Of a DNA stretch of 64,000 bases, positions 1-11,540 are shown piece by piece (position 1 is the first letter of the stretch; every line of letters starts with the position of its first letter). The stretch is from Daedaleopsis sinensis (taxonomy: Eukaryota > Basidiomycota > Agaricomycetes > Polyporales > Polyporaceae), in contig CM066305.1 in the NCBI GenBank assembly GCA_033807695.1, positions 2,976,001-3,040,000 of the forward strand. Reading direction: 5' to 3'. A model generated the notes under the pieces. That model was not told where the DNA came from, ran no database searches, and worked only from the letters and a program-made list of their open reading frames with translations. Made by a program: the position numbers and the translations under genes.

Positions 1-191
1 CCTGCACGCCCGCCGCAGCCGCAGCCGCAGCCGTGCCGCGCGGGGCCCTCGACGGAACGGCGCCGCTGATGCTCGTTCTTTGTGCGTGTGCGCAGGCCAA
101 CATGATCCCCGTGTCGTGGGACCGCGTGATCCTCTACCACCTGGAGGAGATCTCGCCGGGCACCTGGCAGCCCGTCCTCTCCACGAGCTGA
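1..191 (+). CDS. 3' end of an unidentified gene
   Basis: Only the last exons are in the window. A terminal exon at 96-191 follows a good acceptor (TGTGCGTGTGCGCAG) and encodes a 31-residue tail containing the stretch SWDRVILYHLEEISPGTWQP, ending in TGA at 189-191. A likely intron occupies 33-95 (GTGCCG...GCAG with a GCTGATGC branch-like motif), which would leave 1-32 as the end of the previous exon. I do not recognise the protein. The rest of the gene lies upstream of the window. Confidence 0.5.
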   Translation, partial: CTPAAAAAAAVPRGALDGTAPLMLVLCACAQANMIPVSWDRVILYHLEEISPGTWQPVLSTS

Positions 192-739
192 AGGGCGGGC
201 CTCGCCGCCTGCCTCCTTCTATCGGTTTGTCTCGCATGCTCCGCTGCTTTCGTTTGTACCCCTGCATATATCGCATATTTACTCTGTAGCACAAACCACG
301 GCGTTGATTTAGAGACCTCCTTCCGCATGCTCGCTGGACGGGTGGGAGGGGTCAGATCTCGTCGTGGACTTCATTTATTGCTTTCATTGCCATCTTCACG
401 ACCCCGTCACGATTGTATACGACACATCTACGCATACGACAAGCCAATATAAACAACACAATTCAATACAATTGTAAGAGTCGGTGCTCCGTTGGCTTTG
501 CTTTGCACATCCCGGTGGTAGTTGCATATTGGCGACGTCCGTAGCCATCTGTATAGACTCGGGAGGAGCTTGGGTATCTACTACTGATACATTAATCCAA
601 TCATTAAGGCTACAACGTCCGAGACGTTCACATAAGCATAAGCCAGTCCTTATCGTGTATAAGGGAGAGGGGGAGAAGGGGTTGGGCGTATCCGCGGTAG
701 CGCGATCCGCTATTGCGTGGTTCGCTCGAGGCCGAGGAC
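192..739. other. intergenic, convergent 3' ends
   Basis: Sequence between the 3' end of the first gene and the 3' end of the small gene on the minus strand. It is AT-richer around 360-480 and presumably holds both 3' UTRs. Open frames here show no family resemblance and no splice-consistent extension. Nothing else was identified. Confidence 0.4.
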
Positions 740-1194
740 CTACACACGCCGGCGCAGGGTGTTACGGGACTTCCTCTCACGACGAGGCGTGCTGCGTATG
801 CCGAGGGTGCGCTTGATCTTCGTCATGAGGGGGACATGGGTTTCCCGTCCGCGACCCTGTCATCGAAGGTCCAAGTCAGCTTAACTCAATGGACAGGACG
901 AGGCCCCGTGAGCCCTCTGCATCGGCACGTACCATGAGCTTCAGTTCGCGTTTGGCGTGCTTCCTGCCGGAATGCGTGGTGTTGGGGTTTGCCAGGGCGG
1001 CCTCTGTGAGATGTGAGATGTCACGCGACGCAGGCGCGGTTAGCTCGCGAGGCTCTTCATTCAGAAGCAGCGAAGAGAAGAGACGCACTATAGCCTCCGG
1101 CGACGCGGTCTGGGTCCTTCCGAGTCCTGAAGGTGAAGCGGTGGCGAGTGGACGACGTGCGCGTGCTAGTGCCACGGTGGCCAAAGAGAGGCAT
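740..1194 (-). CDS. small conserved basic protein (basidiomycete hypothetical)
   Basis: Three exons on the minus strand: 1194-1089, 1003-856 with an intron at 932-857, and the last exon 856-740. Exon 1 starts MPLFGHRGTSTRTSS and ends ...RKDPDRVAGGY. It is joined by a GTGCGT...CACAG intron (1088-1004) to KAALANPNTTHSGRKHAKRE. A second intron (GTACGT...GACAG) leads to the basic tail GRGRETHVPLMTKIKRTLGI then RSTPRRERKSRNTLRRRV. The splices are supported because each removes a frame shift and joins the AAG and ATG-GGT codons cleanly. The product is about 90 aa, Arg/Lys-rich, without signal peptide or membrane segment. From memory, similar small proteins with GGYKAAL.NPNTT..GRKHAKREL are common in Agaricomycetes, but I know no function. 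It is divergent from TAD1, sharing a 427 bp upstream region. Confidence 0.7.
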
Positions 1195-1621
1195 TATGGT
1201 ATGTGTGTAGAGGTTCTGGGTGAGATCTGAGAGTGAGAGTAGGTGGTTCGAGATCTAGAGTACGGATGTGTGTTGTGGAGGAGGGTAAGAGTTCACGTTG
1301 TTTGTGCGATCGACGGGAGGCAGAAGCCTGTTTTATATGCCTCAAGGCGCGCAGAACGTCATATTGACCCATGGTGTTTGCAAGTGGCTAGAGTTTGCTG
1401 CTGCTGTGGAGTGCAGAGGTGGTGCCCTGAATGGATGTGGTCATCGTGGTCAAGCTCCATCCGCCCTCCGCACCGGCGCCTCTACGTCTCTTTCCGGCGT
1501 CTGCAAGGTCACGATGTCACACCATCGCTACCATCCAGGAACCCCCACTGTCACAGCATACTACTTGCTCCAAACGCTCAAGCTACCCCGTGGACGCTTG
1601 CTCCGAGCGCAGTTGCCGTGC

Positions 1622-3035
1622 ATGGGGTCGGACGCCTTCCCAGACACGCTCGCTCGTCTCGTGCTCTCTACCTACTCCAGGCTCAACTTCCGACCCCCGG
1701 ACGGCCAGTTCACCATCCTCGCCGGGTTCGTGCTGCGTGGCGACGGCGACGCGCTGCAGGTCATATCCCTTGGGACGGGATCTAAGTGTCTTCCTGCTAG
1801 TCGACTCCCTAAATGCGGCGACGCGCTGCACGACAGCCACGCCGAGGTGCTCGCTCGTAGAGGGGCCATCCGCTGGTTCCTGGAAGAGATCGCGCGGATC
1901 TGTGCTACACCAGGGTGGGCGTCACCGTGGATCTCCAGAGAAGACGATGGGAAGTTTGCCCTCAGAGATGGTGTAGCGTTGGTGCTGTATATCTCCACCG
2001 TTCCATGTAGGCGCGCGTCCTTCCCCGCTCCGTGAAGTTTTTTCTTCTGACGAGATTGGCTTTGTCTAGGCGGGGATGCCTCCACCAGGTACCTCGCGTC
2101 ATTCCAAGACGCTGAAATGGCTGCGCTCAAGGACTCCACGCGGCGGCCACCAGAGATTCCGCCAAGCACCGCGTCAAGGGGGCGCGACAACTACTCCTTG
2201 TATGGCGTCATGCGGACCAAACCTGGACGCGCGGACTCACCTCCGACGTTGTCGATGTCCTGCAGCGACAAGATCGCCTCCTGGAACGTGTTAGGGATCC
2301 AGGGCGCCATGCTTTCTTGCCTCTTTCGACCCATCTATATCGATCATATCGTCATTGGTGAGGTTGAAGACGCTATGCGCGCACTGGTAGTTGAAGATTG
2401 CACCAGAGCGTTGCATGCTAGGCTGCGCTCAATCAGTGGTCAGTCGCACGTCATAAAGCGATGGTGCATGGGGTTAACCTGAGGATAGCTTTTCCTGTGT
2501 ACTTTCGGCTCAACGAGCCCCGTGTAGAGTTCACATCCGTTACGTTTATCCATTCCCGGTCGGTGCTAGGATCAAGAGCTACAAGTGGGTGCAACGATTG
2601 TGAGTATGCCATCAAATATAATCTCAAGAGTGCACCTGAACTCTGCTCGCGTAGCGCTATGCTGGATCGCACATTCCGAAAAACCCGTCGAAGTCCTCAT
2701 CAATGGCTATCGTCGGGGCGTATCTCCGAAGCGTCGTCACAGTCCAAAATTCAGGCCTGTGCTCTCGAAGCTCGCATTGTTCAATCTATTTGAGCAAGTG
2801 GCAGCCAAGGCAGGAGTGCCTATTGACACGTACGAAGGTGGTCGTTCCCGCTGCAAAGGCTGTGCTGACTATGCACCGAAGCACGCTGTCCTATTTTGAC
2901 ACGAAACAGGTCGATCCATGTTACACGCAGGCAAGAAAGACTCTCAAAGGTCCCGGTGGACCGTTCGAAGGTTGGGTTGTAAGCGGCCACACATGGGAGG
3001 ACTTCAACGTCTACGCTGTCACGACGGCGTGTTAG
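1622..3035 (+). CDS. TAD1: tRNA-specific adenosine deaminase Tad1 (ADAT1 family)
   Basis: Deaminates adenosine-37 of tRNA-Ala to inosine; relative of ADAR deaminase domains. The start MGSDAFPDTLARLVLSTY matches the usual Tad1 N-terminus. The zinc-site HAE lies at about residues 73-75 (HDSHAEVLARR), and PCGDAS at about 128-133 is rebuilt only by removing the intron 2007-2069. The third zinc ligand is in SCSDKIASWNVLGIQGA. GTGSKCLP matches the conserved strand that contacts the inositol phosphate in this superfamily. Further introns lie near 2430-2490, 2570-2610 and about 2831-2880. They connect to EKPVEVLINGYRRGV and to the C-terminal GPGGPFEGWVVSG...WEDFN, stopping at 3033-3035. The exact junctions of the middle introns are uncertain. 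It is divergent from the small gene at 740-1194. Confidence 0.85.
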
Positions 3036-3472
3036 GTTCCTATCCCCCCAAAGCATACTCGAACTTCGCAGTGAGTACTTACTCGAAGACAGATCGTTAT
3101 TGAGGAGACCGACCTACAGGGGTCTCTCATCTCAGTGTCTGACTCCATCCGCAGTCAGATATTACCGTGGAAATGATCGGAGCAGATACTCGAACCTTCG
3201 GAGGGCTCCCCGCTGTCAGCACGTTCTGCGCACGGACCATGTCATATCGAAGGTGCATGTTTAGCGCCTTGTTACTAGTCAATAATCTGCTCACAACTCC
3301 CTCTCGCTTCCCCATCGCAGCTCAAGTCCTGATATCCTCGGAATATATATCAAACAATCGACACGGGGTGGTTTAACACGGTCTAGCAGTGAGTGTCTCC
3401 CACACTCGTCGCGATAGCTCTGATCATACAACCAGCTCGACGGCCGGAGGCTAAGCTACGGATTCCGGCATC

Positions 3473-5884
3473 ATGGATACAGCACAGAACGCCCCTGACG
3501 AGATCATCGAAAATATTCTGCACTATGCTCTGGTCATTCCTTCAGAGACCTTCGAAGCGTGGCGCAAGCCCCACGACTTCGCTGCTAGTCCCCGATACGA
3601 TATATGGAACCTCCTCCTCACGTCGTCGCAGTGGTACCGCGTAGGCCTGCCACTTCTCTACGAGTCTGCTATCCTCCGCACAACAAGACAGGTAACCTCC
3701 TTCACCCGGGCAATCCTCAGATGCGACAAGAACGGTCGGCTGGTGCTCGCTCATTGTGTTCGTCGCTTGCGCATGGAGGCCACCTATTGTTTTTCCTTCG
3801 AGAACATTTTAGATGCGTGCCGCGGCAGCATCAGCGTACTCTACCTCAGTTTGGACGTTTCTGATGAAGACGATTTCTTTGGTCTGGCTATGGCGTTGGG
3901 CAAGGTGAATCCGTCGAGGTTGATCCTGACGGCCGGACCAGCGAAGATAGAGTCCGAGTCTAGGCGATGGCTAGGAGAGGCGATCTGCGAGGCTGGCCCG
4001 GCGTGGACTAACTTGGTGAGCTGCCTTCTCTACGAGCAACTCTGTGGGATCTTGACATAGTAACAGAAAAGGATCGACTTCGGACCCGACCTCGCTCCCA
4101 TAGAAATGCTTGTTCAATTCCTAGTATCCCTGCCGCAAGTGGAGCACGTGAGCATGAACTACTACCATTCTGCTCTCACTGCAGAATACAATATGCTGCC
4201 GGAGGCCATCCTTCGACCCTTCCTAGCCCGTCGCTCGCTCAAAGTGTTGCAAATTCGAGATGGAAGACGCTGGTTGGAGTGCTGCTTAGCTGGATGGCCC
4301 TACAGGGATAGGAGAATTGTGCTGGGGGAAGGCACGGGTTTCTCTCTCGGAGACATTCCCAAGATCGGAACGATCGCCGCCTCTTCCAGTCGGTTGCCAG
4401 ATGATCTGCCGGACGATATCTGGTCTCGCATTCTAGGCTATGCAACGCACATCCACGGATACAACTACCTTGATATAGACCTGATCCACCGCTGGAGTGT
4501 CACTTCCAAGGTGGAGCTGTCCATCATGAGGAGGACTAGGATGTCGGTGATTCTCGTCTGCTGGAAATTCCTCGTATGTCCACACATTATACCGTTGGTG
4601 GTGTCCCATCTCAAGCTACCGATCCATGACAGCGCCTTGGCTTACCTCACATGTACGCCTTTCCAATCCTCTATACATGGAACCTCCAGCCTTTTCTCTC
4701 CCGGCTGCAGTCGCCGGACCTCGCGAAGCTCGTCCGTGTCATCTCGGTGCGATCCGGCTGGGCCGCCAGGCCGACGATCCCGTTTACCACGCCGTTGGTG
4801 AATCTTGTTTCGGTGGACGATAGCGTGCGTTTTTTCTCGCAGTTGGTGAGGCAGACGCCCCCTGGCGGCGGCGTCCTCGCTCTCGAGTCTATGCGGCAGC
4901 ACCTGTGGCGAAGCGACGTGGTCACTCCCACGGTGTTCCTCGCCCTAACCCGGTTGCGGCATCTTGTCCTGCGTGGTAGATGCGACTGCAGAGTCGAGGA
5001 AGGCTCCCATGTCGACCTGCCCAACCTGGAAATTCTGGAGCTGTACGAACCGGGAGACGCACTGTCTACTATATTCCGGAATATGGGGTATCGTCCATCT
5101 TCCTGGGTCCCCACCATGATCATAGCTGACCCGGATCAATTCCTTCGTCTAGCCTCCCGCGTCTTCGGGAATTTGGCTTTGACCCAAGTGCAGCGACCAA
5201 CCCCTCGGCCTGGGACTTTCTTCGGGTACACGGGGACAAGATCAGTGTCCTTTCCTTGAACACCTTTTGGGCGGATGAGGACTATCCCGATGCGATGTTT
5301 GATTTGTGTCCCAACATAACCGAACTTCGCCTTTTGAGCCATCTAAATCCCGTGAGTCATCTACCACAATATCCTGGCACAGTTACTAATGTTTCGATTA
5401 CGCCCAGTGGATCTACGTGCCTTTTCTGTCGCACAGTCTGCTACCTCTTCGTAACTTGCAACGTGTGGTGATCATCCTTGGCACGTACGTGTTCTCTATG
5501 CTACGTCGCTCAACACGGTCCTGTACTTAACATTTGATCATCCTAGGGGTGCTGGACACCTGTTCGGCCACCCATGTCTAGCGGTCCCGCAGCAATGGGC
5601 GAGCTTCGCAGAATATCTTCGCGCAAACCGGTCTAAACTCCCCGTCCTCAAAGAGCTCCGCGCTGGCGGGATCCAGTGGCCCCAAACCAAGTGCGTCCGT
5701 GCAACAAACTTTCCCTTTGCGCATTTGACGAACCGATTGGATCTGTAGGGCGGAGTATCACGGCTGTTTACGAGAGACTACTAGGCTTGCGCATGTCCTC
5801 CTCGCCGTCGGCATCCATCTCGCGGACGAAGATGGAACGCGTTGGACCAGGATGGATCCACTCCGACATCCGACTGATGCGTGA
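3473..5884 (+). CDS. double F-box protein, paralogue 1
   Basis: Multi-exon gene. Exon 1 (3473 to about 4015) has an N-terminal F-box-like segment (APDEIIENILHYAL... then WNLLLTSSQWYRVGLPLLYE). The next exon starts KRIDFGPD and runs without interruption into a second F-box-like segment, LPDDLPDDIWSRILGYATH ... RMSVILVCWKF, so both modules belong to one protein. Later exons begin RLGLPHMYAFPIL (acceptor GACAG near 4635) and LPRLREFGF (acceptor CTAG near 5150). They give leucine-rich segments such as CPNITELRLL typical of LRR F-box proteins, and end ...RHPTDA with TGA at 5882-5884. Intron positions match those of the next gene. The inferred role is substrate adaptor of an SCF ubiquitin ligase; the substrate is unknown. 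Confidence 0.75.
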
Positions 5885-6526
5885 TTGAACTCCGAGTTGG
5901 AGGTCGTCGAAGAGCTATACCGAGGACGAAGGTGCTACGGGTTCGGACACATCGCTACCGGACGCCTTCGGTTGGTCGAAGTGACGGCGGATATTCACGC
6001 GCACGACGGATGGCTGCTCAGTGAAGTTCGATGAAGGTGAAGCGGTGCTTGTCGCGCTGCGCGTCGATTTAATAGAAGGATACAGGGCCACTACCAGCTG
6101 CTGCTGGACAAGTGGGGAATCATTTATTGTACAAGCCACTTCAAGGTGTTGGACGGTACCCGCATCATTGCACTGATCGCGGCGCCGCTATACAAAAAGT
6201 GCAAATATCTCCGCTATATTGTAAAGGCGTCTGTCTCCTACATAAGAGAGCCCTTCAATATGTACTCGTAGCCCTCCCGCGTTGAATCTGTTGCTGGTTG
6301 ATGTATCAAAGACTCAAAGTACTACTCCGATATACTACACTACTAGTGGGAGCACTAGCTATAGAGCGCTTCGGAACATTCATGTTGTCGAGATGGCACA
6401 GCCACCGCAGTTCTGCCTTTGGTCCGCACCCTCGATATACTTAATCCCGAGAGGTATAACTCGAGCTGCAAAAGGATCTAATGTGAACCCCAAGTAACCT
6501 ATATTCACACAGGCACGGTTCATATC
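5885..6526. other. intergenic between the two F-box paralogues
   Basis: About 640 bp between tandem paralogues. It contains the 3' UTR of the first and the promoter of the second gene. No convincing open frame or repeat was seen. Confidence 0.4.
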
Positions 6527-9077
6527 ATGGCAGACGCTGCCCCTGACGAGATTATAGAAAGCATCCTCCTCTACTCGCTACACATCCCTCCAGAAACTTT
6601 CGAGGCCTGGCGCGCAACGCAGACTTTCGCTGGAAGTCCTCGCTCAAGTGCATGGCAAGCTCTCCTCGTATCATCGCGATGGTACTATATAGGTCTCCCG
6701 CTCCTCTACGAAGCGGCCATCCTTCGTACGCACAAACAAGTAACTGCATTTTCTGAAGCAGTCTCCAAGTGCCACGGCGACGACGGATCGATGGTCGGTA
6801 GATATCTTCGTCGACTGCGCATGGAGGCAGCATATTGTGGTGCTTTTAACAAGATCCTCCACGCGTGTGGTAGCGGCATCAGGGTATTGTATCTCAGTCT
6901 CGACTGCACCGGGGACGAGTACGAAGGTTTCTCCACGGCACTGCAAGCCCTGGATCCTTCTAGATTGATCATATCGTCCGTTGCGATGCCTTCGTACAGG
7001 ATGCCAGCTTGGTTCATGGACTTCGACTCTCTTCAAGGTCTCCGTGATGCTATTTGGGCAGCCGCACCAACGTGGACGAACTTGGTGCGTTGTTTGCATC
7101 ATCACTACCTCCTCCGTTTTAGAGGCTGTAGTGCTGATAGCACCCCGAAGCGGAGAATCGACCTGTCTCCTGGTCTCGACCCCCTCGATATGTTTGTCGC
7201 ACAGCTCGTGACGTTACCACAGGTGGAATATGTCGGCATCAGTTTTGGCCAGTCGTGCCTAGACCATGACGAATTCGAAACGTTGCACATACTTGATCCC
7301 ATCCTGTCTTCTCCTAGGCTCAAAGTCTTGCAGCTCCGAGACGGTGTGGTCGCGCTGAAGCATCACCCGTGTGCAAAATGGCCGCATCGTTATCGAGAGA
7401 AGATTTTCTTAGGTGAAGGAAAGAAGTACATACTAATCCGTCGCTTTGAAATGCCTCACGGTCTCTCACACGTGCATTTCGTACAGGATGGTTTCCCTGG
7501 CCGAATTTCCAGAAATAGGGGAAGTCACATCATCGTCAAGCCATCTACCTGCCACTCTACCAGACGAAGTCTGGTATCGGATCCTTGGATATGCGACCCA
7601 TGCGTCTGGATATAACCATCTCAACATGGACTCTCACCGTTCGCCTGCCTCTGAGAGGTCGTTGGCGACCCTCGTTACTACTAGGATGAATGTACTGCTC
7701 GTCTGCAAGCGGTTCCATGTACGTTCTATTCCTATCCGTGTCTCTGTGTTGCTGATCTAGAAATTGCCACCCCGACAGCGTCTAGGCCTGCCTCATATGT
7801 ATTCCTCCCCCATCCTTGGGAGTGTAAACTTCGCCCGCTTTCGCGATCGGATACGTCAGGCCCCAGAGCTTGCGCACCATGTCCGCATGCTCTGGCACCC
7901 GTCACATAACTTGCCAGACCCGAATCCCCTCCCTGCGCCCCTTCTCAAGCTCGTCTCCGTCGACGAAAGCGTGCAAGTGTTCCCGGAAGTGATGAGACAC
8001 GTACCCCCTGCCACTGTTCTCGCTCTCGAGTGGATGGAGCAGACACTAGATACGAAGGAGAGGATCACTCCCAGAATGTTCCTCGCCCTACCTCGGTTGC
8101 GACATCTTGTTCTCCATGGTGGATGTGGCGGAAGACTCGACGAGGTCCCGCAGGTCGAGCTGCCCGAGCTTGAGACGCTTGGGCTGTTCGAACCGGGAAT
8201 TGGGCTCATGAAGGTGTTCCGTATCATGAAGTAAGACGGGCTCTGTACACTTCCTCAGCCCCATGGTAGCTAACCGATTATGTCTGTTCAGCCTTCCGCG
8301 GCTGCGAGAGTTTGGCTTCAGACCGAACGAAATAGCCAATGCACCGGCCTGTGAGTTCCTCAAGGTCCACGGAGCCAAGCTTGGCGTGCTCTCCCTGGAC
8401 ATGCTCGGAGTGTACGGGGAGTTTCGCCAGGCCATCTTCGACTGGTGTCCCAACATCACCGAGCTGCGCCTGCTGGGCCCTGACCAGCGCGTGGTACGTC
8501 CGTGTGTCATCTACATTCGTATTGCAGAGCATCTCATGGTGCAGACCTTATGCGCAGCCGTCATCGATACCGTTCCTGTCCCGCTCTCAGCCTCATCGAA
8601 ACTTGCGACGCCTGACGTTCGCGGATTTGGCGTTTCGGTGAGCACGTATCGACCATGGGCCAAGCCGATTCTGAACCAGCACTTCCGCACATGTACAGCC
8701 ATAACTCCAGACAACCGAATGAAGCTCTGGATCCCTTTGTTCGGTATCTCGCTGAGCACAAGGCTACCAAGCTGCCTGCACTCGACGAATTCTGCATTGG
8801 GGGTGGGTTCCAATGGCCGCTACGCGAGTATGTACACCGCTTGCTTGAACTGAGCGAGAATGCCAACATAGGACCCTGACCACCGCAATCGTACAGATCG
8901 GATTATAGAGTGTATGCATGGGAGATCACGCGAGTCGCCCTCGACCTCCTCGCTATCGGCATCTCCCTCGCAGATGGGCGTACCGGAACGCGGTGGTCCA
9001 GATCGGAACCGGTCTCGCAGACGAAACCGCAAATCGAATATGCAAGTTCAGAGGGGTCCGACATCGAAATGGAATAA
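6527..9077 (+). CDS. double F-box protein, paralogue 2
   Basis: Paralogue of the preceding gene in the same orientation. Exon 1 encodes APDEIIESILLYSLHIPPET...WQALLVSSRWYYIGLPLLYE (F-box-like module 1). A splice joins ...TNL to RRIDLSPGLDPLDMFVAQLV. An intron absent from paralogue 1 (GTACATAC...GTACAG, about 7429-7487) joins LGEGKK to MVSLAEFPEIGEV and then module 2, LPATLPDEVWYRILGYATH...RMNVLLVCKRFH. The following exons begin RLGLPHMYSSPILG, LPRLREFGF and SISWCRPYAQ. After the last intron the reading resumes SDYRVYAWEITRVALDLL and ends at TAA 9075-9077. It is predicted to be a cytosolic or nuclear SCF adaptor-like protein; no ligand is known. Confidence 0.75.
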
Positions 9078-9375
9078 TCGCGTTCAAGTTGTCGCATCAT
9101 GCATCATGTCTAGACGGTCGAGATTACATGCAGAATGCCTGCTACGGGTAAATACTGGGTAAATCCGACTAATCGTACTGAGGGTCACAAATCGAGACGA
9201 GACGGGAGTAATAATAGTAGGGGGGCATAAGAACAGGTATATATGTATGTAGAGATACGGTCCGTCCGCGGGTGTTCGTGGATATACGTTACACTTCGTG
9301 ATCGTGATACATCATGGGTCTGGTCTGAGTCTAACCGAGTCGTAGCTGAGTCGTCTAAACAGTCGAGAACAGTCG

Positions 9376-11217
9376 TTAGCTGGTCTCGCCGTTCATAGGG
9401 GGGATGATATCTTGAGGGTCTACCGCGGCGACAATCGGGGAGAGTGTCTTGGGGGACCCAACGGGAGTTCCAACATCGTCGTCGCTCTGCGGACCCAGGG
9501 TAGGGCTCGAGCGCTCTGAACGTGCCTCAGCAAGTTCCTTTCGCAGAGCTTCGAGCTCTCGTTCAAACCTGCAAACATAATGAGTAGATGATCGGATGTG
9601 GAGTTGGTCGATGCTTACTTGCGACCGAAGACCTCAATGTAGAAGCCGCCGCCGTTCCAAACGCAGACAGCGAAGAGGAAAAGTAGATATGCAGCACTCC
9701 AGAATGCGCTGTCATACAGCAGGAACACCGCTGGTAGCTCCGTCACGATAGAATAGACTAAACAATATGTGAGAAGAATGAGTCGACTCGATCACGGCAC
9801 GACTCACCGAGTTGTCCTCCCATAAAAGAGACCTCGCGGTACTGCGGAGGGACTTTGGCCAAGGTGCGACCGATAGCACCGCGCTTATCGTTCAACATCC
9901 ATGTGAAGGAGGTGATTCTCTGCCCGGACTGAACCTTGGCACGACGGTCGATGAGCACAAACTGTCAAATCAGGTGAGCTGGTCTGTAACTCGGGATCCG
10001 AAACTATAGCAACTACCTTCCAATAGAGTAGCTGCCAGATAAGATCTGTGACACTGTCAGAATTTCTCAAATAAGAGACTGAGCTGACAACGTACATATG
10101 ATGCTGCTCAGCAGTAGCGCTCTGAAGGGCTGCAGGTGTGGAACGTCGCGAAGAGCCGGGAACCGCACATGACCATCGGGATAGTAGTGTCTGCGCTTGC
10201 GTGAGTATCCAGGTAAGTACTGATGACAACATTGTGTACACACCGTATGACAGAGAAGACAAGGGGCGGATAGATGTGGACGAAGAGCGAAGTAACCTTG
10301 TCCCAATCATGGAACACGAGGCTATTCCGCCATGTAATCACTGCACTTGCTAGCGACCCAAGGGAGATGCAGTAGCAAGCGACGAATAGTGCGGCATTTG
10401 AAGGCATTGCCCAAATGAATACGAGGTCGAGGACATTGGTGTAATAACACAAGTCGAAGAGGAAGTAGTGCCAGGCGCGTTTCTTGTACATGTATACGCG
10501 CAATGGGAGGTAGTACGCTGCTTGGATGGAGTAGGCGACGTGAATCCATCTGTCACGGATTGACGAGATTTGAGTGATAAGGAAACATATAGCGGAGATA
10601 ATGAACGTACTCAGGTGCCAGTCCAAAAAGGAGAGCAGTCAACAGCAAGGACATAACGCCCATGAAGAACGTGACTTTCTCGCGCGTCCGAATGACCTTG
10701 GCCGAGTGCCATGTCTGTGTGACCGTGATAAGACGTTGGGACACCTGCAGTACAAAGGCCGAGGGGTCAATAGCCGGAAACCAATGGAGCCGCTGGGGCG
10801 CACGTTCGTACCTTGAGCTTGTACCGCTGTAACTCGCGCTCGAATTGTAGGTTGGTAGAGGCAGGAACTAGTTTGAGAGGACCATCTCTGAGCATCTCCT
10901 TCTTCTTGAACTCGTTCAGTTTGGCCTCCGCGCGCATTTTGAGGCGATCGCTGGTCTTCGCGAGGTTACGTTGCAGGAGGTCAAGGTGTGAGTCGAAGTA
11001 GGTCTCCATCGTGTCTGCGACGACGCGCCATAAGTACAAGTTCAGCTATATTGCACAAAACGGCGAGCGCACCCAAAAGCGTAAAGCCGCTGGCCCAGTC
11101 AGAGATCTCGTCTTTGACGAAACGTTCGAAGGGGACAGAGAACACGCCCGTTCCGCTGCTGTCGCGCCTCAGCATAGGCGGCGGCGAGGGTGGGCGAGAG
11201 GTCGCCGGGGTAGACAT
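9376..11217 (-). CDS. GPC1: glycerophosphocholine acyltransferase Gpc1
   Basis: Polytopic membrane enzyme that acylates glycerophosphocholine to lyso-PC in phosphatidylcholine remodelling (formerly DUF2838). ATG at 11217-11215 (MSTPATSRPPSPPP); the apparent start further upstream is a TTG. After a cytosolic N-terminus with FKKKEMLRDGPLKL, hydrophobic segments follow: KVTFFMGVMSLLLTALLFGL, then AYSIQAAYYLPLRVYMYKKR, the family signature CYCISLGSLASAVITWRNSL and HDWDKVTSLFVHIYPPLVF. Further membrane segments near 9640-9740 include AFWSAAYLLFLFAVCVWNGG. The C-terminal exon has an acidic coiled segment (RFERELEALRKELAEA) and ends ...NGETS at 9376-9378. Several short introns interrupt the gene. 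It is divergent from ISU1. Confidence 0.85.
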
Positions 11218-11540
11218 GTTTGGTGGGAGGTCGTTGTCGTGGTCGTGGTCGTGAAACAATGGGCGCAAGGAGGAGGGACCGAAAGCAGAGAGTCAAAGCG
11301 GGGCAGACGCATGTGCGCGTACGGTACAGACTTGTCCAGAAATCACACACGCGTCCCAAAACGGAGATTCAGCTTACATAAGTTGACGCGCTCCATGACA
11401 CGCACGTGACTGCCACGTGGTGCTATTGGACGCTAGTTGCCGCTTGACTCACGGCCGACGCAATCGTCCGGAGCGAATTGCGGAGTAAGCCCAGCTCACT
11501 CTCACCCTCACCCTCACCACCATCCTCACCACCATCCGTC
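11218..11540. promoter_or_regulatory. shared divergent promoter of GPC1 and ISU1
   Basis: 323 bp separate the two start codons. The interval has two CACGTG palindromes (11403-11408, 11414-11419) and an inverted CCAAT box (ATTGG, 11425-11429) within 27 bp. CACGTG is the binding site of Cbf1/USF-type bHLH factors, and CCAAT is bound by the HAP complex. Regulation by these is inferred from the motifs alone. A short CTCACC/ACCATC tandem stretch lies just upstream of the ISU1 start. Confidence 0.4.

Noticed and set aside
876..1184. Unspliced 102-residue minus-strand frame starting at 1184
   Set aside because: It begins with TTG, not ATG, with a stop just upstream, and includes two introns. The spliced ATG gene from 1194 explains the conserved parts.
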